A stretch of DNA of 64,000 bases from Roseovarius salinarum (lineage in GTDB: Bacteria > Pseudomonadota > Alphaproteobacteria > Rhodobacterales > Rhodobacteraceae). Both the position numbers and the translations under genes were made by a program. Where the stretch lies: NCBI RefSeq assembly GCF_002834145.1, contig NZ_PHNT01000004.1, forward strand, positions 62,001 to 126,000, given 5' to 3'. The notes under the pieces were generated by a model. That model saw only the letters and a program-made list of their open reading frames with translations, had not been told where the DNA came from and searched no databases. Positions 61,549 to 64,000 of this stretch are shown here, piece by piece. Each line of letters opens with the position of its first letter. Position 1 is the stretch's first letter.

Positions 61549-64000
61549 ATGACATTCGGCAAGGGGTGCCACCTGCACCTGATCGACGGGTCGTCCTTCG
61601 TGTTCCGGGCCTACCACGCGTTGCCGCCGCTGACCCGCAAGTCGGACGGCGCGCCCATCGGCGCCGTGCACGGCTTCTGCAACATGCTGCAGCGATACAT
61701 CGACGGCAACTCGGGCCGCGATGCGCCCACGCATATCGCGGTGATCTTCGACAAGGGCAGCCACACCTTCCGCAACGATCTTTACGACGCCTACAAGGCC
61801 AACCGCGAGGAAATGCCCGAGGACCTGTCGCCACAGATCCCCCTCACGCGCGAGGCCACCCGCGCCTTCAACATCGCCTGCGAGGAGATGGAAGGCTTCG
61901 AGGCGGACGACATCATCGCGACCTTGTGCCGGCAGGCGCGCGAGGCGGGCGGGCAGGTGACCATCGTGAGTTCCGACAAGGACCTGATGCAGCTCGTCGG
62001 CGGCGGGGTCGAGATGCTCGACGCCATGAAGGACCGCCGCATCGACGCCGAGGGCGTGGAGGAGAAGTTCGGCGTGCGCCCCGAGCGGGTGGTGGACGTG
62101 CAGGCGCTGGCCGGCGACAGCGTTGACAACGTGCCCGGCGCGCCGGGGATCGGCGTCAAGACGGCGGCGCTGCTGATCAACGAATACGGCGACATCGACA
62201 CGCTGCTGGCGCAGGCCGGGTCGATCAAGCAGCCCAAGCGGCGCCAGACGCTGATCGAGCATGCCGACCAGATCCGGCTTTCGCGCGACCTGGTGAAGCT
62301 GGACGAGGACGTGCCGCTGGATTTCACGCTGGACGACCTCGAGCTGCAGGAGCCCGACCCGGACAAGCTTCTGGCGTTCCTCGCGAAGATGGAGTTCCGC
62401 ACCCTGTCGCGGCGCGTGGCAGAGGCCTTCGGCGTGGAGCCGCCGGTGATCCCCGACACCGACCCGTCCGGCGCCGGACCGGCAGCGGAGGAGGACGCCG
62501 CCCCCGAATGGCCCGCGATCGACCCGGAGGCCTATGAGCGGGTCGGCGACATGGCGGCGCTGAACGCCTGGGCCGACGCCATTCGCGCGCAGGGTTACGT
62601 GGCGGTCGACACCGAGACGACGGGGCTTGACGAGATGTGCGCGGATCTCGTGGGCATATCCCTGTGCTTGGCACCGGGCACCGCGTGCTACATCCCGCTG
62701 GCCCACCGCACCGGGCAGGCGGACGACCTGTTCGGCGCCGACGCGCTGGCCGGGGGGCAACTCGACATGCAGGCGGTGCTGGAGGTTCTCAAGCCCCTGC
62801 TCGAGGATGACGCCATTCTCAAGATCGGCCAGAACATGAAGTACGACGCCAAGATCCTTGCCCGGCACGGGATCACGGTGGCGCCCGTGGACGACACGAT
62901 GCTGTTGTCCTACGCGCTCAATGCCGGGCTGCACGGGCACGGGATGGACGTGCTCTCGGAACGCTACCTGTCGCACCAGCCGATCCCGATCAAGGAGTTG
63001 CTGGGCAGCGGCAAGCAGGCCATCACGTTCGACCGGGTGGAGATAGACAAGGCGGTCGGCTACGCCGCCGAGGACGCCGACATCACGCTGCGGCTGTGGC
63101 ACCTGTTCAAGCCGCAGCTGCACCGCCGGCGGGTCACCACCGTCTACGAGACGCTGGAACGCCCCCTCGTGCCGGTTCTGGCCGACATGGAACGCGCGGG
63201 CATCACCGTGGACCGCGACACGCTCAACGCCATGTCCACGGCCTTCGCCCGGAAGATGGCCGGGCTCGAGGCGGAGATCCACGAACTGGCCGGGCGCGCG
63301 TTCAACGTCGGCAGCCCCAAGCAGTTGGGCGAGGTGTTGTTCGACGAACTGGGCTACGAGGGCGGCAAGAAGGGCAAGACCGGCGCCTATGCCACCGGCG
63401 CGGACGTGCTCGAGGATCTGGCAATGACGCACGAGCTGCCCGCGCGGGTGCTGGACTGGCGCGCGCTGTCCAAGCTCAAGAGCACCTACACCGACGCCCT
63501 GCAGGAACACATCAACCCCGAGACGGGGCGCGTGCACACCTCCTATGTGCAGACAGGCGCCACCACCGGGCGGCTGGCCTCGGCCGACCCGAACCTGCAG
63601 AACATCCCCGTGCGCACGGAAGAAGGCCGGCGCATCCGCGAGGCCTTCGTCGCGGGGCCGGGCAAGCAGCTGGTCAGCCTCGACTATTCCCAGATCGAGC
63701 TGCGCATCCTCGCCCACATGGCCGGGATCGACGCGCTCAGGACAGCCTTCCGCGAGGGCCAGGACATCCACGCCATGACCGCGAGCGAGATGTTCGACGT
63801 CGACCTGGAGGACATGACGCCGGAAATCCGCCGGCAGGCCAAGGCGATCAACTTCGGGGTGATCTACGGCATCTCCGGCTTCGGGCTGGCGCGCAACCTG
63901 CGCATCCCCCGGTCGGAGGCGCAGGGTTTCATCGACCGCTATTTCGAACGCTTCCCCGGCATCAAGGTCTACATGGACGAGACCGTGGCCTTCGCCAGGG
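61549..64000 (+). CDS. polA: DNA polymerase I (5' part, runs off the window)
   Basis: The first 817 codons of DNA polymerase I, which removes primers and fills repair gaps. Residues 1-290 form the 5'-nuclease (LIDGSSFVFRAYHAL, ANREEMPEDL, EADDIIATL, SSDKDLMQLV, GDSVDNVPGAPGIG). Residues about 340-540 are the 3'-5' exonuclease with the metal ligands kept (VDTETTGLDE, GQNMKYDAKIL, YAAEDADIT), so proofreading looks functional. The polymerase domain begins near 560 with RLASADPNLQNIPVRTE and the catalytic aspartate in VSLDYSQIELRI; the O-helix block RRQAKAINFGVIYGISGFG is also present. The C-terminus is beyond position 64000. GGGAGG precedes the ATG by about 7 nt. Confidence 0.96.
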   Translation, partial: MTFGKGCHLHLIDGSSFVFRAYHALPPLTRKSDGAPIGAVHGFCNMLQRYIDGNSGRDAPTHIAVIFDKGSHTFRNDLYDAYKANREEMPEDLSPQIPLTREATRAFNIACEEMEGFEADDIIATLCRQAREAGGQVTIVSSDKDLMQLVGGGVEMLDAMKDRRIDAEGVEEKFGVRPERVVDVQALAGDSVDNVPGAPGIGVKTAALLINEYGDIDTLLAQAGSIKQPKRRQTLIEHADQIRLSRDLVKLDEDVPLDFTLDDLELQEPDPDKLLAFLAKMEFRTLSRRVAEAFGVEPPVIPDTDPSGAGPAAEEDAAPEWPAIDPEAYERVGDMAALNAWADAIRAQGYVAVDTETTGLDEMCADLVGISLCLAPGTACYIPLAHRTGQADDLFGADALAGGQLDMQAVLEVLKPLLEDDAILKIGQNMKYDAKILARHGITVAPVDDTMLLSYALNAGLHGHGMDVLSERYLSHQPIPIKELLGSGKQAITFDRVEIDKAVGYAAEDADITLRLWHLFKPQLHRRRVTTVYETLERPLVPVLADMERAGITVDRDTLNAMSTAFARKMAGLEAEIHELAGRAFNVGSPKQLGEVLFDELGYEGGKKGKTGAYATGADVLEDLAMTHELPARVLDWRALSKLKSTYTDALQEHINPETGRVHTSYVQTGATTGRLASADPNLQNIPVRTEEGRRIREAFVAGPGKQLVSLDYSQIELRILAHMAGIDALRTAFREGQDIHAMTASEMFDVDLEDMTPEIRRQAKAINFGVIYGISGFGLARNLRIPRSEAQGFIDRYFERFPGIKVYMDETVAFAR

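Noticed and set aside
60265..63771. A 1168-codon open frame on the minus strand fusing the ABC ATPase with upstream sequence
   Set aside because: The part beyond 61227 is antisense to polA, which has all its catalytic motifs on the plus strand; the open frame is a by-product of high G+C.

Overview
The window reads as chromosome of an alphaproteobacterium of the Rhodobacterales/Roseobacter type. The grounds are high G+C, dense operons with 4-nt stop/start overlaps, a red-type (form IC) RuBisCO operon with cbbX and a divergent cbbR, an ectABC-ask osmolyte operon, and recurring intergenic hairpin elements. No rRNA, tRNA, CRISPR, transposase or phage gene was seen, and nothing looks like a recent island.

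Layout. 1-1937: divergent OxyR-like LysR regulator (cut by the window edge) and 1-Cys peroxiredoxin, then a persulfide-dioxygenase-like metallo-hydrolase. 2075-8441: cydDC and cydAB plus the tiny cydX, a cytochrome bd oxidase module with its maturation transporter and a consensus FNR site before cydA. 8505-12998: MarR regulator divergent from ectA-ectB-ectC-ask (ectoine synthesis with its own aspartokinase) and a terminator. 13096-19187: GntR regulator with a symmetric operator, then a DapA-family lyase, an aldehyde dehydrogenase, an MttB-family methyltransferase without pyrrolysine and an FAD amine oxidase; this is the least understood operon here. 19244-22195: cueR/copA copper efflux with a CueR-type promoter. 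22291-27079: adenine deaminase, then on the minus strand a thioesterase, a phosphotransferase and an acyl-CoA synthetase.

27142-42466: cbbR and the long Calvin-cycle operon cbbF-P-T-G-K-A-L-S-X-E, a thioredoxin-like gene, cbbZ, cbbY and an M20 deacylase. Together they give the fixation reactions, RuBisCO and its activase, and disposal of phosphoglycolate and xylulose-bisphosphate. The GAPDH lacks the aspartate that favours NAD, as expected for an NADPH-driven reductive cycle.

42478-64000: mostly housekeeping genes. They include panBC, an SDR, an NnrU protein, xseB-ispA-dxs (isoprenoid precursors), DUF3137, ExoD, asd, a DUF4139 protein, an OmpA-type lipoprotein, an AraC-Ogt DNA repair fusion, nth, a sulfotransferase divergent from a GT14-like glycosyltransferase, a HIT protein, a NavAb-like sodium channel, an ABC ATPase, a small zinc-finger protein and the 5' part of polA.

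Non-coding structure is notable. A dispersed hairpin element ending in GAGTATTT..GGCAAGATGAAG occurs five times. Three tandem 76-bp hairpin units follow asd, and two back-to-back perfect palindromes lie between cbbL and cbbS. All function statements rest on sequence motifs and gene context read by eye; no database search was possible.
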